Part shown: positions 25,093 through 33,871 of the stretch, one piece after another
How positions within the stretch are numbered: the first letter of the stretch is position 1
Layout of the letters: every line of letters begins with the position of its first letter
Assembly (NCBI RefSeq): GCF_008806385.1
Contig: NZ_VZZK01000026.1
Location: forward strand, 34,472-98,471
DNA: 64,000 nt
Direction of reading: 5' to 3'
From: Methylobacterium soli
GTDB lineage: Bacteria; Pseudomonadota; Alphaproteobacteria; Rhizobiales; Beijerinckiaceae
Program-made: the position numbers and the translations under genes
The notes under the pieces: generated by a model
What the model was told of the DNA's origin: nothing
Seen by the model: only the letters and a program-made list of their open reading frames with translations
Database searches by the model: none

Positions 25093-26295
25093 ATGAGGCA
25101 TGTCGGGGGCGGCGCAGCGGCGGGCGCGGGCGGGGGGCTCGCCCGCTTCCTCCTGCTCTACGGCGCCCTCTACGGGGCCTATGGCAGCCTGTCGCCGGTG
25201 ATGCCGAACGTGCTGGCCGGGCGCGGCTTGTCGCCCGCCGAGATCGGCCTCGTCCTGGCGGGCGCGACCCTGACGCGGCTCGTGGCCGGGCCGCTCGCGG
25301 GCCGCGCCGCGGACCGGCGGGGCGCGGCGCGGACGATCCTGGCGGCGGCGGCCGGGCTCGCGGGGCTCGCCGCCCTGGCGCATCTTGCCGGGCACGGCTT
25401 CCCGGCTCTGCTCGCCCTCGGCCTCGCCTACGCGGTGGCGACCGCGCCGCTGGCGCCGCTCGCCGACGCGCTGGCGCTCGCCGGGGCGCAGGGCGGGCGC
25501 GCCTTCCAGTATGGCTGGGTCCGGGGGGCGGGCTCGGCCGCCTTCATCGGGGCGACGATCCTCGTCGGCTGGCTGATCGCGGCGCAGGGCCTCGCGGCGG
25601 CCCTGATCGTCGGCGGGATCCTGTTCCTCGCCACCGGGCTCGCCGCCCGTCTGCTGCCGGCGGGGACGGGTTCGGGGGTGGGTTCGGAGCCCGGATCCGA
25701 GCCCGCGCCCCCCGAGGGGATCTGGCGGGGCTTTGCCGCATTGCTGCGGCTGCCGGGCTTTCGCCGCACCGTGCTGGTCGCGGGCCTCGTGGTCGGGGCG
25801 CACGCGATGCACGACGCCTTCGCGATGATCCTCTGGCGCGCCTCCGGCATCGGCCCGGCGCTTGCGGGCCTGCTCTGGTCCGAGGCCGTGGCCGCCGAGG
25901 TGCTGGTGTTCCTCGCCGTCGGCCCCTGGCTCCTCGCCCGGATCGGGCTTGCCGGCGGCCTCGTCCTGGCGGCGGGGGCGGGGGCCCTGCGCTGGGGCGT
26001 GATGGCCGAGACCACGGCCTTGCCCTGGCTCGCCGCGGTCCAGCTCCTGCACGGGCTGACCTTCGCGCTCCTGCACCTCGCCTGCCTCGGCCTGATCGAG
26101 CGGGCGGTGCCGGCGCGGTTGCGCGCCACCGCCCTGACCCTCTACGGCACCGTCGGGCTCGGCCTCGCGGGGGCGGCGTTGACCCTCGCCTCCGGTCCCC
26201 TCTACGCGGGATTCGGGGCGCGCGGCTTCTGGGTCATGGCGGCGCTGAGCCTGCTGGCCGTGCCGCTCGCCATCCGCTTGCGATTGCAACCATGA
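25093..26295 (+). CDS. MFS transporter, HcaT/nucleoside-proton symporter-like
   Basis: A 400-aa major facilitator with about 12 hydrophobic helices. Helix 1 carries FLLLYGALYGAYGSLSPVMP, and the motif-A-like loop is GPLAGRAADRRGAARTI. This is the MFS_1-like group that includes HcaT and LacY-like symporters. HAMHDAFAMILWRASGIGPA and LHLACLGLIERAVPARLRAT are typical. It is divergent from the ferric ATPase gene with 165 bp between. The substrate cannot be predicted. The upstream sequence is rich in short repeats of GAGGCA and GGCATG. Confidence 0.85.
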   Translation: MRHVGGGAAAGAGGGLARFLLLYGALYGAYGSLSPVMPNVLAGRGLSPAEIGLVLAGATLTRLVAGPLAGRAADRRGAARTILAAAAGLAGLAALAHLAGHGFPALLALGLAYAVATAPLAPLADALALAGAQGGRAFQYGWVRGAGSAAFIGATILVGWLIAAQGLAAALIVGGILFLATGLAARLLPAGTGSGVGSEPGSEPAPPEGIWRGFAALLRLPGFRRTVLVAGLVVGAHAMHDAFAMILWRASGIGPALAGLLWSEAVAAEVLVFLAVGPWLLARIGLAGGLVLAAGAGALRWGVMAETTALPWLAAVQLLHGLTFALLHLACLGLIERAVPARLRATALTLYGTVGLGLAGAALTLASGPLYAGFGARGFWVMAALSLLAVPLAIRLRLQP

Positions 26296-26384
26296 GCGAA
26301 ACAGTGCCGTTCTGGCGAACGTCTCGCGTCCATATATAGAACAAAACGCTTACAGAGCTCAGACCTGATGTTGCAGCAGCGCCC

Positions 26385-28544
26385 ATGCCCGTCACCGCCG
26401 AGATCCTGATCCCCCTGGCGATCGACACGGCCTACAGCTACGCCGTGCCGGAGGGGCTGGCGCTGGCCGAGGGCGACATCGTGCAGGTGCCGCTGGGCCC
26501 CCGCGAGACGGTCGGCGTGGTCTGGGGGCTGGCCGAGAGCCCGGGCGGCTCGAACCTGCGGCCCGTCACCGGCCGGCTCGCGGTGCCGCCCCTGTCCGAG
26601 CCCCTGCGCCGGCTCGTCGACTGGCTTTCTCGCTACACCCTGGCGCCGAAGGGCTCGGCGCTCGCCATGGCCCTGCGCCTGCCCGACGAGGCCGCCGCCC
26701 GCGAGAGCCTGCGGGTCGGGGTGCGCGCCAGCGGGAAGCCCCCCGCCCGCGCCACCCCGGCGCGCGGCAAGGTCCTGGCCGTGGCGGCCGACGGCGCGCT
26801 GCGCGGCAAGAGCGCGCTCGCCAAGGAGGCCGGCGTCTCGCTGAGCGTGGTCGACGGGCTGGTCGACGACGGGGCGCTGGAGGCGGTGGCCCTCGAGCCC
26901 GAGCCCGTGGCGCTGCCCCCCGATCCCGACCATCCCCGGGTGCCTCTCTCCGAGGCGCAGGGCCGGGCCGCCGCCGAGCTCCTGCCCCCGGAGGGCGATC
27001 CCGGGGCGACGCTCCTCGAAGGCGTCACGGGCTCGGGCAAGACCGAGGTCTATTTCGAGGCGGTGGCGGAATGCGTGCGCGCCGGGCGCCAGGCCCTGAT
27101 CCTGATGCCCGAGATCGCCCTGACGGCGCAGTTCCTCGACCGCTTCGCGGCGCGCTTCGGCGTGCGCCCCGCCGCCTGGCATTCGGGCATCGGCGGCAAG
27201 CGCCGCGAGCGCATCCGGGCGGGCGTGGCGGCGGGCGAGATCGGCGTCGTGGTCGGCGCCCGCTCGGCCCTGTTCCTGCCCTTCGCCCGGCTCGGCCTCA
27301 TCGTGGTCGATGAGGAGCACGAATCCGCCTACAAGCAGGAGGACGGGGTGCATTACCACGCCCGCGACATGGCGGTGGTGCGCGGGCGCCTCGAGGGCTG
27401 CCCGGTGGTGCTCGCCTCCGCCACGCCCTCGATCGAGACCCGGGTGAACGCGGCGCGCGGGCGCTATCGCCACGTCGCCCTGCCGGAGCGCTTCGGCGGG
27501 CGCCGCCTGCCCGACATCCGGGCGATCGACATGCGCCTCGACAAGCCCGAGCGCGGCCGCTTCCTGGCGCCGCCGATGATCCACGCCCTCAAGCACAACC
27601 TCGCGGCGGGGGAGCAATCCCTGCTGTTCCTGAACCGGCGGGGCTACGCGCCGCTGACGCTGTGCCGCGCCTGCGGCCACCGCTACCAGTGCCGCAACTG
27701 CTCGACCTGGCTCGTGGAGCACCGCTTCCGCCGGGCCCTGGTCTGCCACCAATGCGGCTATGCCGAGCGCAAGCCGGAGGCCTGCGTCGAATGCGGCGCC
27801 TTCGAGCACCTCACCCCCTGCGGCCCCGGCGTCGAGCGCATCGCCGAGGAGGTCGCCGAGCTGTTTCCGCAGCAGCGCATCGTCGTCCTGTCGAGCGATT
27901 TTCCCGGCGGCGCCGAGCGCCTGCGGGCCGAGTTGCAGATGGTGGCGGACGGCGCCTGCGACATCGTCATCGGCACGCAGCTCGTGGCCAAGGGCCACAA
28001 CTTCCCGCACCTGACGCTGGTGGGCGTGCTCGACGCCGATATCGGCCTCACCTCGGGCGATCCGCGGGCGGCCGAGCGCACCTTCCAGCTGCTCCAGCAG
28101 GTCACCGGCCGGGCGGGGCGCGGCGAGAGGCCCGGCCGGGCCCTGGTCCAGACCTACCAGCCCGAGCACCCGGTCATCGCCGCGCTCCTCTCGGGCGATG
28201 CCGAGCGCTTCTACGAGGAGGAGATCGCGGCCCGGGAACTCGCCGGGCTGCCGCCCTTCGGGCGCCTCGCGGCCCTCATCGTCTCGGCCAACGAGCGGGA
28301 GGTGGCCGAGGCCCACGGGCAGGCGCTCGCCCGCGCCGCCGAGCCGCCGCCGGGCGTGATGGTGCTCGGCCCCGCCGAGGCGCCGCTGGCGCTGATCCGC
28401 GGGCGCTGGCGCTTCCGCCTCCTCGTGAAGACCGAGCGGGCGATCGACCTGCAATCCTACCTGCGCGACTGGCTCGCCCGCGGCCCCAAGGTGCGCGGCA
28501 ACGTCAAGGTGACGATCGACGTCGACCCGCAGAGCTTCCTCTGA
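26385..28544 (+). CDS. priA: Primosomal replication helicase PriA
   Basis: The 3'-5' superfamily 2 helicase that reloads DnaB at stalled or recombined forks. In 719 aa: N-terminal fork-binding domain (1-105), winged helix (to about 180), Walker A GVTGSGKTEVYFEA (about 211-224), DEEH box in VVDEEHESAYKQEDG (about 307), eight Zn cysteines (CRACGHRYQCRNC, CHQCGYAERKPEACVECG, about 426-475), and helicase motif VI QVTGRAGRGERPGRAL. Length is standard. The ATG at 26385 begins the conserved MPVTAEILIPL. No lac of domains. It stands alone. Confidence 0.96.
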   Translation: MPVTAEILIPLAIDTAYSYAVPEGLALAEGDIVQVPLGPRETVGVVWGLAESPGGSNLRPVTGRLAVPPLSEPLRRLVDWLSRYTLAPKGSALAMALRLPDEAAARESLRVGVRASGKPPARATPARGKVLAVAADGALRGKSALAKEAGVSLSVVDGLVDDGALEAVALEPEPVALPPDPDHPRVPLSEAQGRAAAELLPPEGDPGATLLEGVTGSGKTEVYFEAVAECVRAGRQALILMPEIALTAQFLDRFAARFGVRPAAWHSGIGGKRRERIRAGVAAGEIGVVVGARSALFLPFARLGLIVVDEEHESAYKQEDGVHYHARDMAVVRGRLEGCPVVLASATPSIETRVNAARGRYRHVALPERFGGRRLPDIRAIDMRLDKPERGRFLAPPMIHALKHNLAAGEQSLLFLNRRGYAPLTLCRACGHRYQCRNCSTWLVEHRFRRALVCHQCGYAERKPEACVECGAFEHLTPCGPGVERIAEEVAELFPQQRIVVLSSDFPGGAERLRAELQMVADGACDIVIGTQLVAKGHNFPHLTLVGVLDADIGLTSGDPRAAERTFQLLQQVTGRAGRGERPGRALVQTYQPEHPVIAALLSGDAERFYEEEIAARELAGLPPFGRLAALIVSANEREVAEAHGQALARAAEPPPGVMVLGPAEAPLALIRGRWRFRLLVKTERAIDLQSYLRDWLARGPKVRGNVKVTIDVDPQSFL

Positions 28545-28550
28545 CGGCGC

Positions 28551-28588
28551 GGGCGGGCGCCCTCGCCGGGAGGGAGCGGCGCCCGCCC
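28551..28588 (+). terminator. Hairpin after priA
   Basis: GGGCGGGCGCC and GGCGCCCGCCC form a perfect 11-bp stem with a 16-nt loop, starting 7 bp after the priA stop. There is no T-run, so it could be a terminator assisted by other factors or an mRNA 3' stabiliser. Confidence 0.45.
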
Positions 28589-28802
28589 GGGATCGCGGCG
28601 GATCGGCGCAGCGCCGAGGCTCATCCTCGCCGATCGACCGGGCCTCCCGGATTTCCCGAAGCGCCGGGTCCGGGTCGGAACCCGCACCCGAACGCAAAGG
28701 CGGACATCGACCCGCCGCATTTTTTGTAGGATGACAGGGCGCGTGGGAGCACGAGCCTCCCCCGGACGGCCCCCGATGCGACGACCCATGAGGAGCGCTG
28801 AC

Positions 28803-29165
28803 GTGCTGAGCTACGAGAAGAAGCCGGATTCCAACATCGCCGAGATCGTCGTCGACGGGAAAATCGCGGACGCGGAGATGAACGCCGTCATGACGGCGAT
28901 GCAGGCCGATCTCGACAAGGGCGGCAAGATCAAGCTCCTGGAGGACATCCGCGCCTTCCAGGGCATGGAGCCGGCGGCCTTCTTCAAGGATCCGCGCTTC
29001 GGCCTGGCGATGATGAAGGGCGTGAGCCACGTGGCGCTCGTGACCGACGCGCAATGGCTCAAGGTGCTGGCCGAGACCTTCAGCTTCGTCTCGCCGGCCC
29101 AGATCAAGGTGTTCGAGCGCGCCCGCATCGACGAGGCGCGCAGCTGGCTCGCCAGCGCGGCGTGA
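28803..29165 (+). CDS. SpoIIAA-like (STAS-fold) protein
   Basis: A 120-aa protein of the SpoIIAA-like family, a STAS-type fold common in alphaproteobacteria. Recognisable segments are AEIVVDGKIADAEMNAVMTA, LLEDIRAFQGMEPAAFFKD and FSFVSPAQIKVFERARIDEA. Function is unknown; a regulatory or lipid-binding role is suggested for the family. The start is GTG at 28803, chosen because GAGGAG lies 7 nt upstream and the conserved beginning LSYEKKPDSN follows. A bidirectional hairpin lies 45 bp downstream. Confidence 0.85.
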   Translation: MLSYEKKPDSNIAEIVVDGKIADAEMNAVMTAMQADLDKGGKIKLLEDIRAFQGMEPAAFFKDPRFGLAMMKGVSHVALVTDAQWLKVLAETFSFVSPAQIKVFERARIDEARSWLASAA

Positions 29166-29209
29166 AGGGCGAAGGCGCGGCCCCGGCCGCGCCTCGTCTG
29201 CGATGATGT

Positions 29210-29234
29210 CACCCGCGCGACCGGCGCGGGTGTT
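29210..29234. terminator. Hairpin between convergent genes
   Basis: CACCCGCGC (29210-29218) and GCGCGGGTG (29224-29232) form a perfect 9-bp stem with a 5-nt loop, in the gap between two convergent genes. Only TT follows on the plus strand. A second, GC-only hairpin (GGCGCGGCC/GGCCGCGCC) lies at 29174-29193. Confidence 0.45.
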
Positions 29235-29236
29235 AC

Positions 29237-29310
29237 CCGGCCTGCGCGAGCCTACCCCGCCTGCGCGACCTTACTCCGCCTGCGCGATCTTCACTCCGCC
29301 TGCGCGACTT
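29237..29310. repeat. Four copies of a ~19-bp tandem repeat at a gene 3' end
   Basis: The core CCTGCGCGA recurs about every 19 bp (cores near 29241, 29260, 29279 and 29299). The last copy is inside the end of the minus-strand gene and encodes the final VAQAE residues. The other three lie beyond its stop. Confidence 0.8.
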
Positions 29311-29695
29311 GCGAACCGTGGCGGCGGGCGGTCCAGCGGCCGGAGCAGAGGGCCGAGACCTTCCAGGTGCCGCCGCCGGAGCGGGCCTGGAGCCGGCCCG
29401 AGACCGCGCCGTTCGCCGAGCCGTTCGAGACGCTGAGGCCGACGGTGCCGTCCGCGCCGACGCGCCCGCTCATGCGGGTCGAGGCATCCGCGCCCGAGAC
29501 GAGGCGGACATTCCCCTCCTGCACCGACACCGCGTAATTGTAGCGGCTGTCGCAGAGGCCGCTCTCGGTCACGAGCTCGACCGACCAGGTGCCGTTGAAG
29601 TTGCGCGACGCCGCCGCATCCGCCGCGCGCGCGGGAGCGAGGGCCGGCCCGGCGAAACCGGTTGCGAGCGCGACGAGCGTGACAACCTTCAACAT
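29291..29695 (-). CDS. Secreted protein of unknown function
   Basis: A 134-aa exported protein. The signal peptide is MLKVVTLVALATGFAGPALA...ARA, and the mature part begins with ASRNFNGTWSVELVTESGLC, a lipocalin/avidin-like opening with small strands. Two cysteines (GLCDSRY and ALCSGRW) probably form a disulfide. GGGAG before the ATG at 29695 supports this start over the upstream ATG at 29713. The C-terminus ends in a tandem repeat. No conserved neighbours identify a role. Confidence 0.7.
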   Translation of the reverse strand: MLKVVTLVALATGFAGPALAPARAADAAASRNFNGTWSVELVTESGLCDSRYNYAVSVQEGNVRLVSGADASTRMSGRVGADGTVGLSVSNGSANGAVSGRLQARSGGGTWKVSALCSGRWTARRHGSQVAQAE

Positions 29696-29995
29696 GCGAC
29701 TCCCTTCGGACAAGACGACGAGGCGGCGGGCGCGCGGAGGCGGGCCGCTGTGATCGTTGGCTCGGGCCCAGAAGCCCGACGTGATGTGAATGAAATCAGA
29801 ATATTTGCCGGAAGCGGCAAGAATATGACGCGCTGTGCGTCACGTCACCCGAAGTCGGGAACCGTCGAGCTTGGCTGTTCTGGCGGGCGTTGCTTGAGGT
29901 CAACGCGCGGATCGGGCTCCCGGACACTTCGGAACTGCTACGCTCCTCGCGTCGTTCTTAGAGCCGCTTCCTTCGAACGCGATCAGGAGATCTCG
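29696..29995. other. Intergenic region with AT-rich patch
   Basis: About 300 bp between two outward-facing genes. It contains an AT-rich patch around 29780-29830 with the inverted repeat TTGCCG-GAAG-CGGCAA flanked by ATAT/AGAATAT. This is a plausible promoter or operator area for either gene. No coding region is supported. Confidence 0.5.
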
Positions 29996-30232
29996 ATGCG
30001 CCTCATCCTCGCCGCCGCGACGCTCGCGGCCCTTACGGGTCCCGCCCTGGCCCAGACCACCATCATCGAGCGCGAGGCGCCCCCGCGCGCCGTGGTGATC
30101 GAGCGCGAGCCGGTGGTGGTGGAGCGGCGCGCCGTGCCGGTCGAGCGCGAGGGCGGCTGCGAGACGAAGACGGTCACCCGCACGGAGGAGGACGGCTCCT
30201 CGACCACTGTGCGGCGCGAGCGCTGCGACTGA
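29996..30232 (+). CDS. Small exported charged protein
   Basis: A 78-aa protein with a signal peptide (MRLILAAATLAALTGPALA) and a mature part rich in Arg, Glu and Val. Its central part is a repeat of VVIEREP/VVVERRA units. Two cysteines are in GGCETKTVT and RERCD. AGGAG is 6 nt before the ATG. I do not recognise a characterised family. The low-complexity mature part suggests a flexible periplasmic protein. Confidence 0.65.
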   Translation: MRLILAAATLAALTGPALAQTTIIEREAPPRAVVIEREPVVVERRAVPVEREGGCETKTVTRTEEDGSSTTVRRERCD

Positions 30233-30306
30233 GGCGCCGGGCGGGGGCGGCCTGCTTGGGCCGTCCCGTTGGCCCGCCTGGGCCGCCCGGGCGGGAACCG
30301 CCCGCC

Positions 30307-30513
30307 TCAATCCACCAGCGGGCGGGCTTCCTCGGGCAGCATGATCGGGATGCCGTCGCGGATCGGGTAGGCGAGCTTGGCGGAGCGGCTGATCAGCTCC
30401 TGGCGCTCGGCATCGTATTCCAGCGTGCCCTTGGTGAGCGGGCAGACCAGGATTTCGAGGAGCTTCGGGTCGACCCGGGTGGCCTCGATGGTGGCGGGAT
30501 TGTCGTCGGACAT
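30307..30513 (-). CDS. Trm112-family zinc-type small protein
   Basis: A 68-aa protein of the Trm112/YcaR family. The diagnostic part is DPKLLEILVCPLTKGTLEYD...LISRSAKLAYPIRDGIPIML. In eukaryotes Trm112 activates methyltransferases. The bacterial role is not fixed. Bacterial members usually keep only one CP motif, as here. It is the third gene of a close set: CnoX-like, LON-domain, Trm112, with 26-28 bp gaps. Confidence 0.9.
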   Translation of the reverse strand: MSDDNPATIEATRVDPKLLEILVCPLTKGTLEYDAERQELISRSAKLAYPIRDGIPIMLPEEARPLVD

Positions 30514-30539
30514 GGCGTGTGCGCCTCTCAGGGTTGGGG

Positions 30540-31208
30540 TTACTGCAGCGTCGGCTCGGAGCCTGAGCTGCGCACCAACTCCATCTCGGTCACGGCGATC
30601 AAGACCTCCGCGCGGGTTTTCAGGTCCGGCGCTTCGAGCATCGCCTGCTTCTCGCGCACGCCGAAGGGGCTCATCATGCAGAGCGCGTTGACCAGCGCCT
30701 CGTTCGGCGCCTCCTCGATGCCGGCCCAATCGACCTGCAGCTCGTTCGATTCGACGAAGTCGCGCAACGCCTTCAGGACGCCCTCGCGGTCCACCGCGTC
30801 CTCGCCGGCGCGCGCCTCGAAATCCGTCGCGAAGGCATCGAAGGAGACCTGGCAGCGCCGGTAGGCCGTGGTGGTGGCGAGCTCGCTCTCGACCCGGAAG
30901 CGGCTGATGCCCGTGAGCGAGATCAGGTAGCGCCCGTCGCCGGTCTCGGCGAACTGGGTGACGCGCCCGGCGCAGCCGACCCGGTAGAGCCGCGGCACCA
31001 TCGGCGAGCCGCCCCCCTCCGCGTCCGGCTGGATCATCCCGATGATCCGGTCGGTGCGCAGGGCATCGTCGATCATCGCGAGGTAGCGCGGCTCGAAGAT
31101 GTTCAGCGGCATCTGGCCCCGCGGCAGCAGGAGCGCGCCGGGAAGGGGGAAGACCGGGATCACGCCGGGGCAATCCGCCGGACCCTTGTAGCCCGCATGG
31201 GTGCTCAT
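30540..31208 (-). CDS. LON substrate-binding domain protein
   Basis: A 222-aa stand-alone LON N-terminal domain. The family signature is IPVFPLPGALLLPRGQMPLNIFEPRYLAM (read in parts), and RYLISLTGISRFRV. It has no ATPase or protease part. Such proteins are widespread in alphaproteobacteria next to a thioredoxin-like gene, as here. The role is unknown; the domain binds unfolded proteins in Lon, which suggests protein quality control together with CnoX. GGGAGATGAG lies just before the ATG. Confidence 0.9.
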   Translation of the reverse strand: MSTHAGYKGPADCPGVIPVFPLPGALLLPRGQMPLNIFEPRYLAMIDDALRTDRIIGMIQPDAEGGGSPMVPRLYRVGCAGRVTQFAETGDGRYLISLTGISRFRVESELATTTAYRRCQVSFDAFATDFEARAGEDAVDREGVLKALRDFVESNELQVDWAGIEEAPNEALVNALCMMSPFGVREKQAMLEAPDLKTRAEVLIAVTEMELVRSSGSEPTLQ

Positions 31209-31236
31209 CTCATCTCCCCCTGCCCGGACCCGGGCG

Positions 31237-32154
31237 TCAGGCGAACAGCAACGTGGAGAGCTTGCGCCGCCCCCGGATGGCGTCGGGGTCCATCGGCCCC
31301 CAGGCCTCGAAGAACTGAAGCAGCTGCTTGCGCGCGCCGTCGTCGTTCCAGTCCTTGTCGCGCCGACGGATCTCGATCAGGTGGTCGACCGCCTGCGCCC
31401 GCTCGCCCCGGGCGTTGAGGCCGAGCGCCAGGTCGAACCGGGCCTGGTGCGCGTCGGGATTCGCCGTGACCTCGGCCTGGAGACCCGCGAGGTCCCCGAG
31501 CGAGGCCGCCTGCTCGGCGAGCTCAATCGCGGCGCGGATGCCGGCGAGGCCCGGATCATTGGCCTTGGCCTCCGGCACCATGGCGAGCACCTGCTTGGCG
31601 TTCTCCAGTTCGCCCGCGTCGAGCTGGATCTTGGCGAGGCCCGCGAGCGCCGCGACGTTGTCGGGCTCCTGGCCGAGGACCGCCGCGTAGAGCTCGGAGG
31701 CGCCCGCGAGGTCGCCCTCCGCCAGCGCCGCGCCGGCCTCGGTCATCAGCTCGTCGATCGGGCTCGGACCGGCCGGGCCGGCGAGGCGCTCGATGAAGCT
31801 CTTCACCTGGCTCTCCGGCACGGCGCCCATGAACCCGTCCACCGGCTGGCCCTGCTGGAAGGCGATGACGGCGGGGATCGACTGGATGCCGAGCTGCCCC
31901 GCGATCGAGGGATGCTCGTCGATGTTCATCTTGGCGAGCACGACCGCGCCGCCGGCCGCCGTGACGGCCTTCTCGAGGATCGGGGTCAGCTGCTTGCAAG
32001 GGCCGCACCAGGGCGCCCAGAAATCCACCAGGACCGGCCGGTTCATCGATTCCGCGATGACGTCCTGGCGGAAGCTCGCGGTCGTGGTGTCCCGGATCAC
32101 GTCGGCGGTGGCGCCGCCGGGGGCGGAGCCGGGCAAGGGGGCATCGTTCAGCAT
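31237..32154 (-). CDS. cnoX: Thioredoxin-TPR protein CnoX-like
   Basis: A 305-aa protein that combines a thioredoxin domain (1-125) with C-terminal TPR-like repeats (about 130-300, AAALAEGDLAGASELYAAVL and so on). The active-site motif is WAPWCGPCKQ (Cys50, Cys53), so unlike E. coli CnoX (SxxC type) this one has a full CGPC and may be redox active. CnoX acts as a holdase that passes clients to GroEL and protects against hypochlorous acid. GAGGATCCG precedes the ATG. It is first in the set with the LON-domain and Trm112 genes. Confidence 0.9.
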   Translation of the reverse strand: MLNDAPLPGSAPGGATADVIRDTTTASFRQDVIAESMNRPVLVDFWAPWCGPCKQLTPILEKAVTAAGGAVVLAKMNIDEHPSIAGQLGIQSIPAVIAFQQGQPVDGFMGAVPESQVKSFIERLAGPAGPSPIDELMTEAGAALAEGDLAGASELYAAVLGQEPDNVAALAGLAKIQLDAGELENAKQVLAMVPEAKANDPGLAGIRAAIELAEQAASLGDLAGLQAEVTANPDAHQARFDLALGLNARGERAQAVDHLIEIRRRDKDWNDDGARKQLLQFFEAWGPMDPDAIRGRRKLSTLLFA

Positions 32155-32326
32155 CGGATCCTCGCGGGGACGGACGTTGGCGAGTGCGCAGGGCGACTCG
32201 CGAAATCGCGAGGGCTTACATGGGGTCCGGACGGGGGCCTGACCACCCCGTTCCGGCCACGCTCCACCGGGTTCCGGGCCCTTCGCGCAGCATCGCGCGG
32301 GCTCCGGAGCGGAGCCTCGGGGCGCC

Positions 32327-32830
32327 TCAGGGCTTCGGAGCGTCCGGCGCCGGCTTGGCGTCGGTCAGGAAGGTCGCGGCGTAGCGGCCCTTCTCGGCGG
32401 AGTTCGCCTCGCAGACGATCTCGGTCTTGCCCGGCGACGGCGCCGTGAAGCGGCAGGCGCCCACCGCCATCACGGGGTTCTGCACTACGCCCTCCGGGGT
32501 CTTCTTGCCCGGGATCACGAGGCTGATCGGCTGCAGCGGGTCGGATTCCTCGGTGCGCTCCTGCTGGGCGCCGGTGCCGCTGAAGCTCAGGGTCTGGCCG
32601 TCGCGCGAGGCGAAATCGAAGCTCGTGCGGGTGCGCGCCGCGGTGTTCATCAGCGTGCCCGAACAGCTGCCGCTGAGATCCTGGCCGGCGATCACGAGCT
32701 GGGAGCAGGTGCCCTCGAGCTTCACAGCGGCCTGGGCCCGGGCCGAGCCGGTGGCGGCCGCCAGGGCAAAGGGTGCGACGGCGAGCGGCGCGAGAAGGAG
32801 GGCGAGGCGGGGAAGGGATCGGGTCGTCAT
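32327..32830 (-). CDS. Secreted protein of unknown function with four cysteines
   Basis: A protein of about 167 aa with a signal peptide (MTTRSLPRLALLLAPLAVAPFAL...ARA) and a mature beta-rich part. Cysteines in GTCSQLV, SGSCSGT, GACRFTA and IVCEANS probably form two disulfides. I do not recognise a named family. I chose the Met at 32830, since the signal peptide follows at once. In-frame ATGs at 32839 and 32854 are alternatives. It is followed by CnoX at 172 bp distance and is probably independent. Confidence 0.7.
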   Translation of the reverse strand: MTTRSLPRLALLLAPLAVAPFALAAATGSARAQAAVKLEGTCSQLVIAGQDLSGSCSGTLMNTAARTRTSFDFASRDGQTLSFSGTGAQQERTEESDPLQPISLVIPGKKTPEGVVQNPVMAVGACRFTAPSPGKTEIVCEANSAEKGRYAATFLTDAKPAPDAPKP

Positions 32831-32893
32831 GGCGTCCATGAAAGTTGCTGGCATTCATCTATGGCGTGGGGCGCGTCCGTCGAGGGCGGGGCC

Positions 32894-33871
32894 TCACGCG
32901 CAGAAGCGCAGGGCCCGGTCGTTTGGGGCGTCGAAGTCGAGGGTGGGGCCCAGCGGCACGATGCCGGTCGGGTTGATGCCCGGGTGGCTCTCGTAATAGT
33001 GCCGCTTGATGTGGGTCAGGTTCACGGTCGCGGCCACCCCCGGCAGGGCGTAGAGGTCGCGCAGGTAGTTCGAGAGGTTCGGGTAGTCGGCGATGCGCTG
33101 CCGGTTGCACTTGAAGTGGCCGACATAGACCGCGTCGAAACGCACCAGGGTGGTGAACAGGCGGATATCGGCCTCGGTGAGCCGGGCGCCGAAGAGGTAG
33201 CGGCCCGCATCGAGGCGCGCCTCCAGCGCGTCGAGCTCGGCGAACAGCGCCCCGAATGCCTCCGCGTAGGCCGCCTGGCTCGTGGCGAATCCCGCCTTGT
33301 AGACCCCGTTATTGACCCGGTCGTAGACCCGCGCGTTGACGGCATCGATCGCCCCGCGCAGATCCTCCGGGTAGAGGTCCGGGCCCGAGCCGCCGAAGGC
33401 GTCGTTGAGCATCCGGATGATCTCGGCCGATTCGTTCGAGACGATCGTCGCCCGCGCCTTGTCCCAGAGCACCGGCACGGTGACGCGGCCGGTGACATGC
33501 GGGTCGGCCTTCAGGTAGATCTCGGAGAGGCGGGTGGCGCCGTTGACGGCGTCGGGCGTCGCCCCCGGCGTGTCCCCGAAGACCCAGCCCTGCGCGCCCA
33601 TATGCGGGTCCACCACCGAGACCGTGATCGCCTCCTCGAGGCCCTTGAGGGCGCGCACGATCAGGGTGCGGTGGGCCCAGGGGCAGGCGAGCGCGACGTA
33701 GAGGTGGTAGCGCCCGGCCTCGCCGGGAAAGCCCGCGACCCCGGAGGGGCCGGCGCTGCCGTCCCGCGTCACCCAGTTGCGGAACGCGGAGGGCTTGCGC
33801 TCGAAGCGGCCCCCGGTCGAGGCCGTGTCGTACCATTGATCCTGCCAGATGCCGTCGACGAGCAATCCCAT
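32894..33871 (-). CDS. Glutathionyl-hydroquinone reductase (ECM4/YqjG family)
   Basis: Xi-class glutathione transferase that removes glutathione from glutathionyl-hydroquinones. In 325 aa, the catalytic Cys63 is in LACPWAHRTLIVRALKG. Other signatures are GLLVDGIWQDQWYDTASTGG, PHMGAQGWVFGD, VPVLWDKARATIVSNESAEI and the helical domain (DLYALPGVAATVNLTHIKRH). The start at 33871 gives the length of the family. The frame remains open to 34057, with ATGs at 33892 and 33940, so a longer product is possible. It is not linked to a quinone pathway here. Confidence 0.92.
   Translation of the reverse strand: MGLLVDGIWQDQWYDTASTGGRFERKPSAFRNWVTRDGSAGPSGVAGFPGEAGRYHLYVALACPWAHRTLIVRALKGLEEAITVSVVDPHMGAQGWVFGDTPGATPDAVNGATRLSEIYLKADPHVTGRVTVPVLWDKARATIVSNESAEIIRMLNDAFGGSGPDLYPEDLRGAIDAVNARVYDRVNNGVYKAGFATSQAAYAEAFGALFAELDALEARLDAGRYLFGARLTEADIRLFTTLVRFDAVYVGHFKCNRQRIADYPNLSNYLRDLYALPGVAATVNLTHIKRHYYESHPGINPTGIVPLGPTLDFDAPNDRALRFCA

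Noticed and set aside
26339..26353. GAACAAAACGCTTAC upstream of priA as a second LexA box
   Set aside because: The second half is TTAC instead of GAAC, so the direct repeat is broken. It closely resembles the true box at 53264-53278 but cannot be supported.
26202..29054. Minus-strand open frame of about 950 codons opposite priA
   Set aside because: Antisense to priA and to the end of the MFS gene, with no motif or signal. priA is unambiguous.
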